Positions 44,068 through 52,671 of a DNA stretch of 64,000 bases are shown one piece after another. Numbering within the stretch: the stretch's first letter is position 1; the number at the start of each line of letters is the position of its first letter. The notes under the pieces are model-generated. The model was given only the letters and a program-made list of their open reading frames with translations, made no database searches and was not told where the DNA came from. A program made the position numbers and the translations under genes. The DNA is from an uncultured Pelagibacteraceae bacterium (GTDB taxonomy: Bacteria > Pseudomonadota > Alphaproteobacteria > Pelagibacterales > Pelagibacteraceae), in contig CACOWD010000001.1 of assembly GCA_902630915.1 (NCBI GenBank), positions 1-64,000 on the forward strand, written 5' to 3'.

Positions 44068-45240
44068 TTATCTTTCTATACACATTGCAATACCCATTCC
44101 ACCACCAATACAAAGAGTTGCTAAGCCTTTTTTGACATCTCTTTTAATCATCTCATGAATGAGAGTTACTAGAATTCTTGTACCAGATGCACCAATAGGA
44201 TGCCCTAAAGCTATCGCACCACCATTTACATTTACTTTTTCCTCAGGAATTGACAGTGTTTTTAATACTGCTAAACTTTGAGCAGCAAATGCCTCATTAA
44301 TTTCAAAAAGATCTACATCCTTTACAGACCATCCTGCTAAATCTAGCGCTTTTTTGGACGAGGGAATAGGTCCTGTTCCCATTAAAGCTGGATCAACACC
44401 ACAGCTGGCCCAAGATTTAATAACTACCAATTTTGACAAACCTCTTTTTTCTGCCTCATTCTCTGACATCAATGTAACTGCTGCAGCACCATCGTTAATT
44501 CCAGAAGCATTACCAGCTGTAACTGTTCCATCTTTTTTAAATACTGGCTTTAATCTTTTGAGAGCTTCTAAATTTATACCCTCTCTTGGATGTTCATCTT
44601 TTAAAAAATCAAATTCTGCTTTTTTTGATTTAATTTTAAAATTTATGATTTCATTCATAAATTTGTTTTCTTTTTGAGCTTTAATTGCTTTCTCTTGAGA
44701 ATTTAAGGCAAATTTATCTTGTTCTTCTCTTGTAACTTGAAATTTTTCAGCAACGTTTTCTGCGGTGATACCCATATGATAGCCGTGAAAAGCATCCCAT
44801 AAACCATCTTTAATCATGGTATCTGTTAATTCGGTATCCCCAAGTTTTTTTCCATCTCTAAGATGAATCGCGTGTGGTGCAAGAGACATACTTTCTTGGC
44901 CTCCAGCAATTACAATACTCGAGTCACCTGATTTGATACTTTGAAAACCAGATGAAACTGATCTAATTCCAGAGCCACAAACCTGATTAACAATATAAGC
45001 TGGTTTTTCTTTAGGGATTCCGGAATTTATAGAGGCTTGTCGAGCTGGATTTTGTCCCGTACCCCCAGTTAAAACTTGACCAAGGATTACTTCATCGACG
45101 TCTTCATTTTTCAGATTAGATTTTTTAATAGACTCTTTAATAACAGCTGAGCCTAATTGATGCCCAGGAACATTTTTTAGACTTTTGTTTAATGACCCAA
45201 CAGCCGTTCTTACCGCTGATGTGACTATTACATTTTTCAT
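44068..45240 (-). CDS. Acetyl-CoA C-acetyltransferase (thiolase)
   Basis: 390 residues, full length. Active-site Cys88 is in NQVCGSGIRS, the His is in GGAIALGHPIGASG and the second Cys is in TLCIGGGMG at the C-terminus. EINEAFAAQ is also conserved. It interconverts two acetyl-CoA and acetoacetyl-CoA, biosynthetic type (PhaA/AtoB). With aacS in the neighbourhood it suggests acetoacetate use or supply. The gene has no close partner on its strand; O-antigen ligase starts 31 nt upstream of it. Confidence 0.93.
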   Translation of the reverse strand: MKNVIVTSAVRTAVGSLNKSLKNVPGHQLGSAVIKESIKKSNLKNEDVDEVILGQVLTGGTGQNPARQASINSGIPKEKPAYIVNQVCGSGIRSVSSGFQSIKSGDSSIVIAGGQESMSLAPHAIHLRDGKKLGDTELTDTMIKDGLWDAFHGYHMGITAENVAEKFQVTREEQDKFALNSQEKAIKAQKENKFMNEIINFKIKSKKAEFDFLKDEHPREGINLEALKRLKPVFKKDGTVTAGNASGINDGAAAVTLMSENEAEKRGLSKLVVIKSWASCGVDPALMGTGPIPSSKKALDLAGWSVKDVDLFEINEAFAAQSLAVLKTLSIPEEKVNVNGGAIALGHPIGASGTRILVTLIHEMIKRDVKKGLATLCIGGGMGIAMCIER

Positions 45241-45271
45241 TATTTATAATTTATATCTTTAAAAGCTATTT

Positions 45272-46588
45272 TCAATTAATTTTTTTTCTCATTAGCCCAA
45301 TCATTATTCCTAATATTAAAAAAATATAAGTAGAATTACCAGTTGTAAAAAAACTGCCAGTACTCTTTAAAGGGAAGATTTCTACTATAAACAGAAAAAT
45401 AAAAGGAATGATTAAGTTATTATTATTTAAATTTGATACATAAAAATATTTTCTGATAAATGTTAAATATAATGATGAGATAAATATTACCAAAACTGCC
45501 GTGAAGCCAACTAATCCAGTTTCAGTCAATATTTCCAAATAATAATTATGTGGATGCATATTACAAATAAAATTACTATTTTTATCTAAATTTTTGCGCT
45601 CATGACAATAAAACCTAAAATTTTTTATACCGCCCCCAATGTACTTATTCATCAACCACGTATCATAAAAAGATGAAAATTCTTTTAGGTATTGGGGAGT
45701 TTTTTCATCTTTAATATCTTGTTTAGTAACTGCTATCACCATCTTGACTATTTTATCTTGAAACCCTAAGAAATGAGTTCTTATTTCGTTATTAGAGTTA
45801 TACAAAACTAAAAAAATTAGTGAAAAAATAAATATAAAAGGTATAAAAAATTTTCTAGTCTGCTTTTGAAAAATAGCGATTAAAGATACAGCCAATACAA
45901 ACAGTAATAATGGCATTCTATTACCAGATAATATTAGGCCACAGACAAAAATTGAAAAAAATATTGGTATTAAATATTTAGAGAACTTTCTTGAAAAGTC
46001 TGAAAAGATAATTGGTAAAGTAAAAAATGAGAATAAGGAAAACCTCTGAATATATCCACCAGCAATTAATTCATCCCCGAAAGGACCCCCCAATCTTCTA
46101 CCTCTGCCTATGGTTTCAAAACCAAAGATATCTTTACCATTAATGTATTGATAAAAAATATCAAAACAAACAAACAGAGAAGATATTAAACAGGTGATTA
46201 AAAAAAAATTTAAATTTATTTTTTCATTTTCAATTAAAAATCTTAAAACAAAATATAAAAAAAGATACTTTAAAAAAAAAACAGATTTTATTGTTGTTCC
46301 AAATTTTCCTCTATAAGAATAAAACTCATTGTAGTTAGTATAAAGACTATAGTCATTGTAGACCCCTGTTAAAACAATTAGTGTAAAAAAAGTAATGATA
46401 ACCTTATCTAAAAAAAAATATTGTATGTTAAAAAAATTTTTCCAGTAAATAATTGAACATGATAGTATTAAAATTATTACATTAATATTTATTATCATAT
46501 TTCCGGCAATAAAACTTATTGGCAGCAAAGATATTATGAGACTAAAGTAATTTGATTTAGTAATTTGAAAATTTGAAAGTAAATACAT
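45272..46588 (-). CDS. O-antigen ligase/polymerase family membrane protein
   Basis: 438 residues, about eleven membrane helices. A large periplasmic loop (about 275-355) ends with NMHPHNYYLEILTETGLVGF, the Wzy_C signature with the conserved HxHN motif. The family joins or polymerises undecaprenyl-linked O-antigen outside the inner membrane. Several neighbours make sugars and glycosyl transfers, so surface polysaccharide assembly is likely. Ligase and polymerase cannot be separated by sequence alone. Confidence 0.85.
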   Translation of the reverse strand: MYLLSNFQITKSNYFSLIISLLPISFIAGNMIININVIILILSCSIIYWKNFFNIQYFFLDKVIITFFTLIVLTGVYNDYSLYTNYNEFYSYRGKFGTTIKSVFFLKYLFLYFVLRFLIENEKINLNFFLITCLISSLFVCFDIFYQYINGKDIFGFETIGRGRRLGGPFGDELIAGGYIQRFSLFSFFTLPIIFSDFSRKFSKYLIPIFFSIFVCGLILSGNRMPLLLFVLAVSLIAIFQKQTRKFFIPFIFIFSLIFLVLYNSNNEIRTHFLGFQDKIVKMVIAVTKQDIKDEKTPQYLKEFSSFYDTWLMNKYIGGGIKNFRFYCHERKNLDKNSNFICNMHPHNYYLEILTETGLVGFTAVLVIFISSLYLTFIRKYFYVSNLNNNNLIIPFIFLFIVEIFPLKSTGSFFTTGNSTYIFLILGIMIGLMRKKIN

Positions 46589-46658
46589 TTTTTTGAAATT
46601 ATGATATTGGATTATAACATGAAATTTAATTAAAATATGTTATATATAGATATAATTT

Positions 46659-46735
46659 GCGCTTGTAGCTCAATTGGATAGAGCGCTTGGCTACGGACCA
46701 GGAGGTTCTGGGTTCAAATCCTAGCAAGCGCACCA
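46659..46735 (+). tRNA. tRNA-Arg (anticodon ACG)
   Basis: 77 nt. Acceptor GCGCTTG pairs with CAAGCGC and the 3' CCA is encoded. The anticodon loop CTACGGA gives ACG, which after A34 deamination reads CGU/CGC/CGA. The T arm has GGTTCAAATCC. It lies inside the polysaccharide gene block. Confidence 0.97.
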
Positions 46736-46818
46736 CTTATCAATAATACTATTATCAATTTATTATTTTCTAATTAATTGAATTAAATTATGAAAACTTG
46801 TACAGAGATAGATATTTT

Positions 46819-47610
46819 ATGACTTTCAAAAAAATTAGGTCTCTTGTTGGAAGGTTATTTAGCGAAAAACAACAAATGATAATTATTTTATGGTTATCAC
46901 AGTTTTTTTGGTATTTACGAAAGTATTTTTTAAGTGTTCAGATTGATTATCCCGATGAATTTTCTAAAAATTGGAACAAAATAAAAAAAATATCTTCACA
47001 AGACAAAGAAAGAAATTTCACCGTTTATCAACTTGTCAAACTCCACAATAAAATCTTTGAAGGTAAGCAAACAAATGTTATAGAGTTTGGTACTGACAGA
47101 GGGGCAGGTTTAACAACTATTTCTAAATTTATAAAAGAAGATACTAAAGTTTTCTCAGTTGACAGTTTTGGTTTATATGCAGAGGAAATTAAGAAAAGCG
47201 TCACCGAATATGATGAACATTACCATGGAAAATATAAGCCTTTTACTAAAAAAACTAGATTTAGAGATTTCTCTCATGAGCAAATGACTGAAAACTTAAA
47301 TAAAATTTTAATCGAAAAAAATTCAAAATTACAAACTTTAGTAGGGTATTTTCCAAAGCTTAAAGATGAAGATATGAGTAAAATAAGTAATTTGAAATTT
47401 AGCTTTGTTCATTTAGACTTTGACCTTTATCAGTCAACTCTAGATACATTTAATTTTATAAAAGACAGACTTGAAAAAAATGCAATAATTTTATTTGATG
47501 ATTATAATCTTTTTAATCAAGACGGTGTGAAAAAAGCAGTTAGAGATCTTAAAATAGATTTAGATAGAGGATTTCAGACATCCAGTGGGCAATTAATTCT
47601 TTTTAATTAA
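46819..47610 (+). CDS. TylF/MycF-like SAM-dependent O-methyltransferase
   Basis: 263 residues from the ATG at 46819; a TTG seven codons upstream is less likely. NVIEFGTDRGAGLTTISKF is the SAM-binding motif I (shortly after residue 90). HLDFDLYQSTLDTFNF and ILFDDYNLFNQDGVKKAV match the TylF family, where Asp residues bind the metal that activates a sugar hydroxyl. A role in methylating a surface sugar is inferred from the neighbours. It overlaps the convergent GT39 gene by 18 nt. Confidence 0.78.
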   Translation: MTFKKIRSLVGRLFSEKQQMIIILWLSQFFWYLRKYFLSVQIDYPDEFSKNWNKIKKISSQDKERNFTVYQLVKLHNKIFEGKQTNVIEFGTDRGAGLTTISKFIKEDTKVFSVDSFGLYAEEIKKSVTEYDEHYHGKYKPFTKKTRFRDFSHEQMTENLNKILIEKNSKLQTLVGYFPKLKDEDMSKISNLKFSFVHLDFDLYQSTLDTFNFIKDRLEKNAIILFDDYNLFNQDGVKKAVRDLKIDLDRGFQTSSGQLILFN

Positions 47611-48855
47611 TTTTTCGTAAATTAAATTCACAAAATGTAAACTAAAAATAATTTGCATTGGAAGGATATACAATTTGTACCTTGGAAGAATTGCAAAAGA
47701 TGCATAAACAAGAACAAATAAGATCATTATTAAAGCTAAATAATTAAGCTGATGGTTTTTTTTATTATAAAAAGCAAGACCGAAAATAGATAAAAATGAC
47801 ACTACAAGATTAGGACCAATATGAAAAAAATTATAGTAGTTTTTTTGGGTTGAATTAAAATCGATAAAATAAAAAGATACTAATCTATTAACATAAAGTC
47901 TGAAATATTTTAATGGATCTTCAAAAATATATTTTTTGGCTTGATCTAGATAAACTTTATCCTCATTAATTCTAAAATATATGTTTTTTTCAATCTTTTC
48001 TAATTTTGATTGAAGCAACACTGACTCGTCTGTGTATTCACCTATTATAGCTTTTGGGTTACTATTTTGGTGAGCCTCTACTTTTGACAGTGGATTGTAG
48101 GCTTTCCATAAATTATAACCTAACCCAGAATGTATAATTAACTTATTAAAAGAAGTATAATTTCTTATTATGTATGGTGATAGGGTTAGAAGAAATACTA
48201 AAGATATAATTAAAAAGCTTTTTAATCTTAAGAACTTGAAAAATAATAAAAATAACATTGACATAATAAAAATTAAAATAAAGTCTCTACTAGTTAAAAC
48301 AAGAAGACCAGAGACAATTCCTAAAATAAGTTCATTAATTTTATTTTGACTCAAAACTTTAATTACCATTAATGTGAATAGGGTAAATAAGAATAAATAA
48401 ATAGAAACTGATGATATCTGACTAGGAGAATAGATAATTAAAGGAAATAAACAAAAAATTAAAGCTCCATAAAAAGCAATTTTTCTTTCAAACATTGTGC
48501 TTAAAATCTTTAAAAATAATATTGCAGTAAATGAGGATAAAAAAATTTGCGTTATAATTACGGAATTGACTAATTTACCCTCAATTCCAAAAAAAAATGT
48601 ATGAAGGTAAATATAATAAGCATAAATTGGTGGCATCCATAGGTTAGGTAAAAAAAGATCATCAAAATTAATTAATGACAAAGTGTTATGAAAATATAGA
48701 TTTTGTACCAAAATTAACCATTCATTTTCTAGTGATCTATCACCAAAAAAATAGGCCATTATAGATCTACTTAGTAGACTTAAAAAAAATATTAGCGTTA
48801 CTAATATATTTTCTTTTTTATAAATATTATTTACGAAATCTTTTAATGAGTTCAT
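47593..48855 (-). CDS. GT39/ArnT-like integral membrane glycosyltransferase
   Basis: 420 residues with about ten membrane helices. The first periplasmic loop (FFGDRSLENEWLILVQNL) carries the acidic residues typical of polyprenyl-phosphate sugar transferases (GT-C fold), and a long soluble segment at about 245-305 follows. Substrate and acceptor are unknown. Its start overlaps the end of the epimerase gene by 29 nt, so it is translated with the epimerases. Confidence 0.75.
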   Translation of the reverse strand: MNSLKDFVNNIYKKENILVTLIFFLSLLSRSIMAYFFGDRSLENEWLILVQNLYFHNTLSLINFDDLFLPNLWMPPIYAYYIYLHTFFFGIEGKLVNSVIITQIFLSSFTAILFLKILSTMFERKIAFYGALIFCLFPLIIYSPSQISSVSIYLFLFTLFTLMVIKVLSQNKINELILGIVSGLLVLTSRDFILIFIMSMLFLLFFKFLRLKSFLIISLVFLLTLSPYIIRNYTSFNKLIIHSGLGYNLWKAYNPLSKVEAHQNSNPKAIIGEYTDESVLLQSKLEKIEKNIYFRINEDKVYLDQAKKYIFEDPLKYFRLYVNRLVSFYFIDFNSTQKNYYNFFHIGPNLVVSFLSIFGLAFYNKKNHQLNYLALIMILFVLVYASFAILPRYKLYILPMQIIFSLHFVNLIYEKLIKKN

Positions 48856-49879
48856 TAATTATACTATTTGTAGAATATTTTTGCTTCCAATTTGGATAAT
48901 GTTTTTTAAATTTTTTCATGCTTGAGATATACCAAATATGGTCTCCAACTCTATTATGTCTCAATATCTTTTTCTTAATTTTAATATTTGCAATTTTTTC
49001 AACATTATTTAAAGCTTCTAAAATTGAGCAGTTAGAAAATCTTCCTCCACCAGTATTATAAACTTCACCACACCTTGGTCTTTTGTAAAATTCCCAAAAG
49101 CAAGAAACTAAATCTAAACTGTGTATGTTATCTCTAACTTGTTTTCCTTTATAGCCAATCAAAGTATATTTTTTTTTGGTTAAAGCTGTCTTTACCAAAA
49201 AAGATAAAAAACCATGAAGTTTGGCACCTGAGTGATTTGGACCAGTTATACATCCAGCTCTAAAACAAGCTGTTTTTAAACCTACGTTTTTTCCATACTC
49301 TTGAACAATCAAATCAGCATAGGATTTTGAAACACCAAAAAAGCTATGAGTACAATTGTCGATAGCCATATTTTCATCAATGCCAGATTTATATTTATGG
49401 GAATTTTTTATTTCCCATCTATCTTTTTTTTCTATTAAAGGTAATTTATTTGGATTATCACCATAAACTTTGTTGGTGGACATAAATATAAAAGGCACTT
49501 CTGGACAGTACAATTTAGTAAGCTCTAGTAAATTAAGAGTACCCCTCGCATTAATTTCAAAGTCAATAAAAGGTTTATTCTTTGCCCAATCATGAGAAGG
49601 TTGTGCAGCAGCATGAATTATAACTTTTATTTTTTTTTTATATTTAATAAAAATTTTACTTAAAGCTTGGTAGTTTGTTATATCTAAATTTAAATGTTTG
49701 TAACTTTTTAATTCTCTTTTTAGTTTTTTTTTAATCCAAGTGATATCTCCATCTTTACCAAAAAAAAACTTTCTAGCATTATTATCTATTCCTAAAATAT
49801 TAAAACCTTTTTTTGAAAAATAATGAGCAGACTCAGATCCAACCAAACCACAAGAACCTGTAATTAATGCTATATTCAT
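48827..49879 (-). CDS. NAD-dependent sugar epimerase (CDP-paratose 2-epimerase-like)
   Basis: 350 residues. Nucleotide-binding motif TGSCGLVGSE at 7-16. The catalytic region is HSFFGVSKSYADL with Lys185 and Phe181 where the classical YxxxK has Tyr; I recall this FGxSK form in CDP-paratose epimerase-like proteins, and RAGCITGPNHSGAKLHGFLSFLV follows the same pattern. It may make a deoxy- or branched hexose for the surface polysaccharide. It overlaps the preceding epimerase gene by 4 nt. Confidence 0.82.
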   Translation of the reverse strand: MNIALITGSCGLVGSESAHYFSKKGFNILGIDNNARKFFFGKDGDITWIKKKLKRELKSYKHLNLDITNYQALSKIFIKYKKKIKVIIHAAAQPSHDWAKNKPFIDFEINARGTLNLLELTKLYCPEVPFIFMSTNKVYGDNPNKLPLIEKKDRWEIKNSHKYKSGIDENMAIDNCTHSFFGVSKSYADLIVQEYGKNVGLKTACFRAGCITGPNHSGAKLHGFLSFLVKTALTKKKYTLIGYKGKQVRDNIHSLDLVSCFWEFYKRPRCGEVYNTGGGRFSNCSILEALNNVEKIANIKIKKKILRHNRVGDHIWYISSMKKFKKHYPNWKQKYSTNSIINELIKRFRK

Positions 49880-50904
49880 TTGAAATATTTTAATATCGTT
49901 TTGTTATTAGCTAACCAATAATATATGTCTTTAATTATTTGATCTATATTTCTTTTAGGTTTCCAACTATAATTTTTAAATATTTTGCTGTTATCAGATA
50001 CATAGTAAGGTACATCAAATATAGAAGTTTTTAAAACACTATTAATTCTTATTTTATTAGTTGTTAATTTTTGACATTTAAATGACAAGTCCTTTAATGA
50101 TATTGAATTTTTCAACCCACCTCCGATATTAAAAGTTCTATTATAAATTTTTTTCATTCTAATTATTTGTAAATAAATTATCTCGCAAACATCATCTATA
50201 TGTATTACATCTCTGACTTGATTTCCTTTACCACCAAAGCCTATATAGGATAATTTTTTTTTTAAAAGATGCTTAGCAACCCATAAAGAAACAAATCCTT
50301 GATCTTGTTTTCCAAATTGCCAAGGACCTGCTATTACTCCAAATCTATTAATCATAAATTGTAAATTTCTTTTAAAAAACATTTCTTTAATTAATTTTTC
50401 AGAAGCAAGTTTTGTAAAACCATAAAGCGAGCTAGCCGACTCGGTTTTAAAACTTTCATTAATTACCTTTTTTATCTTTATAGGCTTTTTCAAATTAGTG
50501 TTTGGAAAAATTTTTTTTAAATGATCTATCGAATATACTCTGCTAGAAGACAGAAATATTAAATTTGAATTATCTTTAATGCATTTTTTCAAAATATTAA
50601 AAGTTCCTACTAAATTTGTATTGAAAACCCTATCTGGAGATTTTCTTGAGGCCTCAATTGATGGTTCTGCGCAACAATCAATAATTAGATTAAATTTTTC
50701 TAATTTTTGAATTTTTTTATAATCCTCAATATTTATTCTAAAATTTCGTATTTTATTAGTTCTGAGTCTATTTCTATTAACCTTTGATCCACTTCTAGAT
50801 AAATTATCTAATGAAAAAATTTTCACTTTTTTTATCTTTTTTTTTAAATAAATGGCAATATTTGAACCAACAAATCCGCACCCTCCTGTAATAAGTATTT
50901 TCAT
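49876..50904 (-). CDS. NAD-dependent sugar epimerase/dehydratase
   Basis: 342 residues, extended SDR fold. GGCGFVGSN at 7-15 binds NAD. The catalytic YxxxK is Tyr161/Lys165 in SSLYGFTKLASEKL. The segment AEPSIEASRKSPDRVFNTNLVG suggests the CDP-paratose 2-epimerase branch, as in its downstream neighbour. The two genes are paralogues arranged in tandem, differing in the catalytic Tyr. Likely role: nucleotide-sugar synthesis for the surface polymer. It starts 43 nt from the divergent GT2 gene. Confidence 0.82.
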   Translation of the reverse strand: MKILITGGCGFVGSNIAIYLKKKIKKVKIFSLDNLSRSGSKVNRNRLRTNKIRNFRINIEDYKKIQKLEKFNLIIDCCAEPSIEASRKSPDRVFNTNLVGTFNILKKCIKDNSNLIFLSSSRVYSIDHLKKIFPNTNLKKPIKIKKVINESFKTESASSLYGFTKLASEKLIKEMFFKRNLQFMINRFGVIAGPWQFGKQDQGFVSLWVAKHLLKKKLSYIGFGGKGNQVRDVIHIDDVCEIIYLQIIRMKKIYNRTFNIGGGLKNSISLKDLSFKCQKLTTNKIRINSVLKTSIFDVPYYVSDNSKIFKNYSWKPKRNIDQIIKDIYYWLANNKTILKYFK

Positions 50905-50947
50905 TAAGAAATAAATATCTTACTAATAAAGAAAAATAAACAAACTT

Positions 50948-51661
50948 ATGCTATCGATAATAGTGCCAGTAAGAAATGAGTCTCAAAACTTAAGAGGGGT
51001 TTTTGAATATTTCTCAAACAATCTTAAAAATATTAATTTTGAAGTTCTTATAATTAATGACTTTAGTAAAGACGATACTTTTTACAAATCTGAAAATCTT
51101 TCGAGAGAATTTGAGAATTTTCGAGTTTTTAATAATAAAAAAAAAGGATTGGGAGGGGCTATCAATTTGGGAATCATTGAGGCAAAAGGAGAAAATTTAG
51201 CTATTATGATGGCTGACCAATCCGACGATATAAATGATTTAGTAAAGTACAATGATATTATTAACTCCAGTAACTATGATGCTGTTCTTGGTTCAAGATT
51301 TTTAAAAGAATCGAAAGTAAATGATTACCCTTTTCAAAAATTAATTTTAAATAGGATATTTAACTTCTTTGTAGGTTTAATTTTCTGGAATAGATATAAT
51401 GATTATACAAATGCTTTCAAAATATATAAAAAAAAGAGTTTACTAGAAATTATGCCAATTATATCTGAAAGTTTTAATGTTTTTTTAGAAATTCCTTTGA
51501 AAATAATTTCCCGCAACTACAAATACAAGATTATTCCAATTAATTGGATGGGACGAAAAAAAGGTGAGTCTAAGTTCAAAATTAAGGAACTAAGATCAAA
51601 ATATTTATTTACACTAATTTATTGCTTTATTGAAAAGATTTTATTAAATATAAAAAAATGA
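50948..51661 (+). CDS. GT2 glycosyltransferase (dolichyl-phosphate mannose synthase-like)
   Basis: 237 residues, GT-A fold. IVPVRNESQNL at the N-terminus, NDFSKDDT, KGLGGAINLGI, and MMADQSDD (the DxD-like metal site) fit DPM1/GT2 enzymes that load sugars on polyprenyl phosphate. The product could feed the GT39 enzyme encoded nearby, a common pairing. It overlaps the following 31-codon frame by 4 nt (ATGA). Confidence 0.85.
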   Translation: MLSIIVPVRNESQNLRGVFEYFSNNLKNINFEVLIINDFSKDDTFYKSENLSREFENFRVFNNKKKGLGGAINLGIIEAKGENLAIMMADQSDDINDLVKYNDIINSSNYDAVLGSRFLKESKVNDYPFQKLILNRIFNFFVGLIFWNRYNDYTNAFKIYKKKSLLEIMPIISESFNVFLEIPLKIISRNYKYKIIPINWMGRKKGESKFKIKELRSKYLFTLIYCFIEKILLNIKK

Positions 51662-51753
51662 AAAAATTACTTAATCTTTCATTACAAAAGTCAGTTATAC
51701 TATTTTTTATTTTTGTATTTTTTATTTTATTATTATTTACAATTGTTTTATAA
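51658..51753 (+). CDS. Possible 31-aa single-pass membrane peptide
   Basis: A frame of 31 codons starting in the GT2 stop (ATGA). MKKLLNLSLQKS is followed by one hydrophobic helix and the stop. It overlaps the convergent uppP end by 6 nt. The small size and the frequent hydrophobic frames in A/T-rich DNA leave real doubt, but the coupled start and K-rich head are right for a small membrane protein. Confidence 0.35.
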   Translation: MKKLLNLSLQKSVILFFIFVFFILLLFTIVL

Positions 51754-52506
51754 GTAAACTAATATCATCAATACAAATCCTAATATAATTCTATATATTA
51801 CAAAAAAATTTAAACTGAATTTTTTGACAAACTTTAAAAAATATTTAATAGTAATTAAAGAGAATAAAAACGAAAAAAAAATAGCTAGTATATTTAATAT
51901 AGAAAAATCTATATTTGGCGAATTAATAATTTCTCTTATACCAAAAATACTCACTGCCCCTAAAGTTGGAATAGATAAAAGAAATGATATTTTTGCAGAG
52001 TCTAGTCTTTTGAAATTTAATAATCTTGCCGCAGTAATTGTAATACCAGATCTACTTACTCCAGGTATTAAAGAAAGTATTTGAAAAACACCTATAATAA
52101 TTGCAGATTTAAAATTAAAATTATTCTCAATATCATTTTGAAGTTTAAATCTATCACTTATGTATAGAAGAAATCCAAACATTAATGTAGTGAATGCAAT
52201 TATTTTTGTATTTCTTAACTCATCTATTAAATTGTAATTAATTAGAATGTAACCCGTAATCATTACAGGTATCGATGAAATAAAAATTTTTAAAAATAAT
52301 AATTTATTTTCCACAAAGTTAAAAATTTCTTTATGAAAATGAGTTAGTATCGCGAAAAAGGAACCGATATGCAAACTCACATCAATCGCAAGACTTTGAT
52401 CATTAAAATTTGAGTATTCTGAGACTAAAATTAAATGAGAGGAGGAACTAATAGGTATGAATTCAGTAATTCCTTGAATAATAGATAGAATCAATATTTC
52501 AAACAT
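51748..52506 (-). CDS. uppP: Undecaprenyl-diphosphate phosphatase UppP (BacA)
   Basis: 252 residues from MFEILILSIIQGITEF. Eight membrane helices. The two catalytic motifs are GITEFIPISSSSHLIL near the N-terminus and PGVSRSGITI in the second half. It recycles undecaprenyl diphosphate to the monophosphate carrier for peptidoglycan and polysaccharide. The frame continues 22 codons upstream but that part is not homologous, so I prefer the ATG at 52506. Location beside polysaccharide genes fits. Confidence 0.9.
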   Translation of the reverse strand: MFEILILSIIQGITEFIPISSSSHLILVSEYSNFNDQSLAIDVSLHIGSFFAILTHFHKEIFNFVENKLLFLKIFISSIPVMITGYILINYNLIDELRNTKIIAFTTLMFGFLLYISDRFKLQNDIENNFNFKSAIIIGVFQILSLIPGVSRSGITITAARLLNFKRLDSAKISFLLSIPTLGAVSIFGIREIINSPNIDFSILNILAIFFSFLFSLITIKYFLKFVKKFSLNFFVIYRIILGFVLMILVYL

Positions 52507-52671
52507 TACTTGAGAATTAAATGTGAAGGATGTTCTTTTAATGTCATTCGCGATTGCATAGCTGATATGCAAAAAAATACTTTAAAAATCAAGGAATATT
52601 CAAATATAGGTAACTAATATTGACCTTAAAATTCTTTGAATGTAGAAGTTTATTAATTAATTTGCCTATTT

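Noticed and set aside
46651..46656. TATAAT just before tRNA-Arg as its promoter
   Set aside because: Only 2 nt separate it from the tRNA 5' end; transcription would start inside the tRNA. A more distant -10 (TAAAAT at 46631) is more plausible but weak.
52507..52572. 22-residue extension of UppP
   Set aside because: UppP proteins start at the first membrane helix (MFEILILS); the extension is polar and not conserved in the family.
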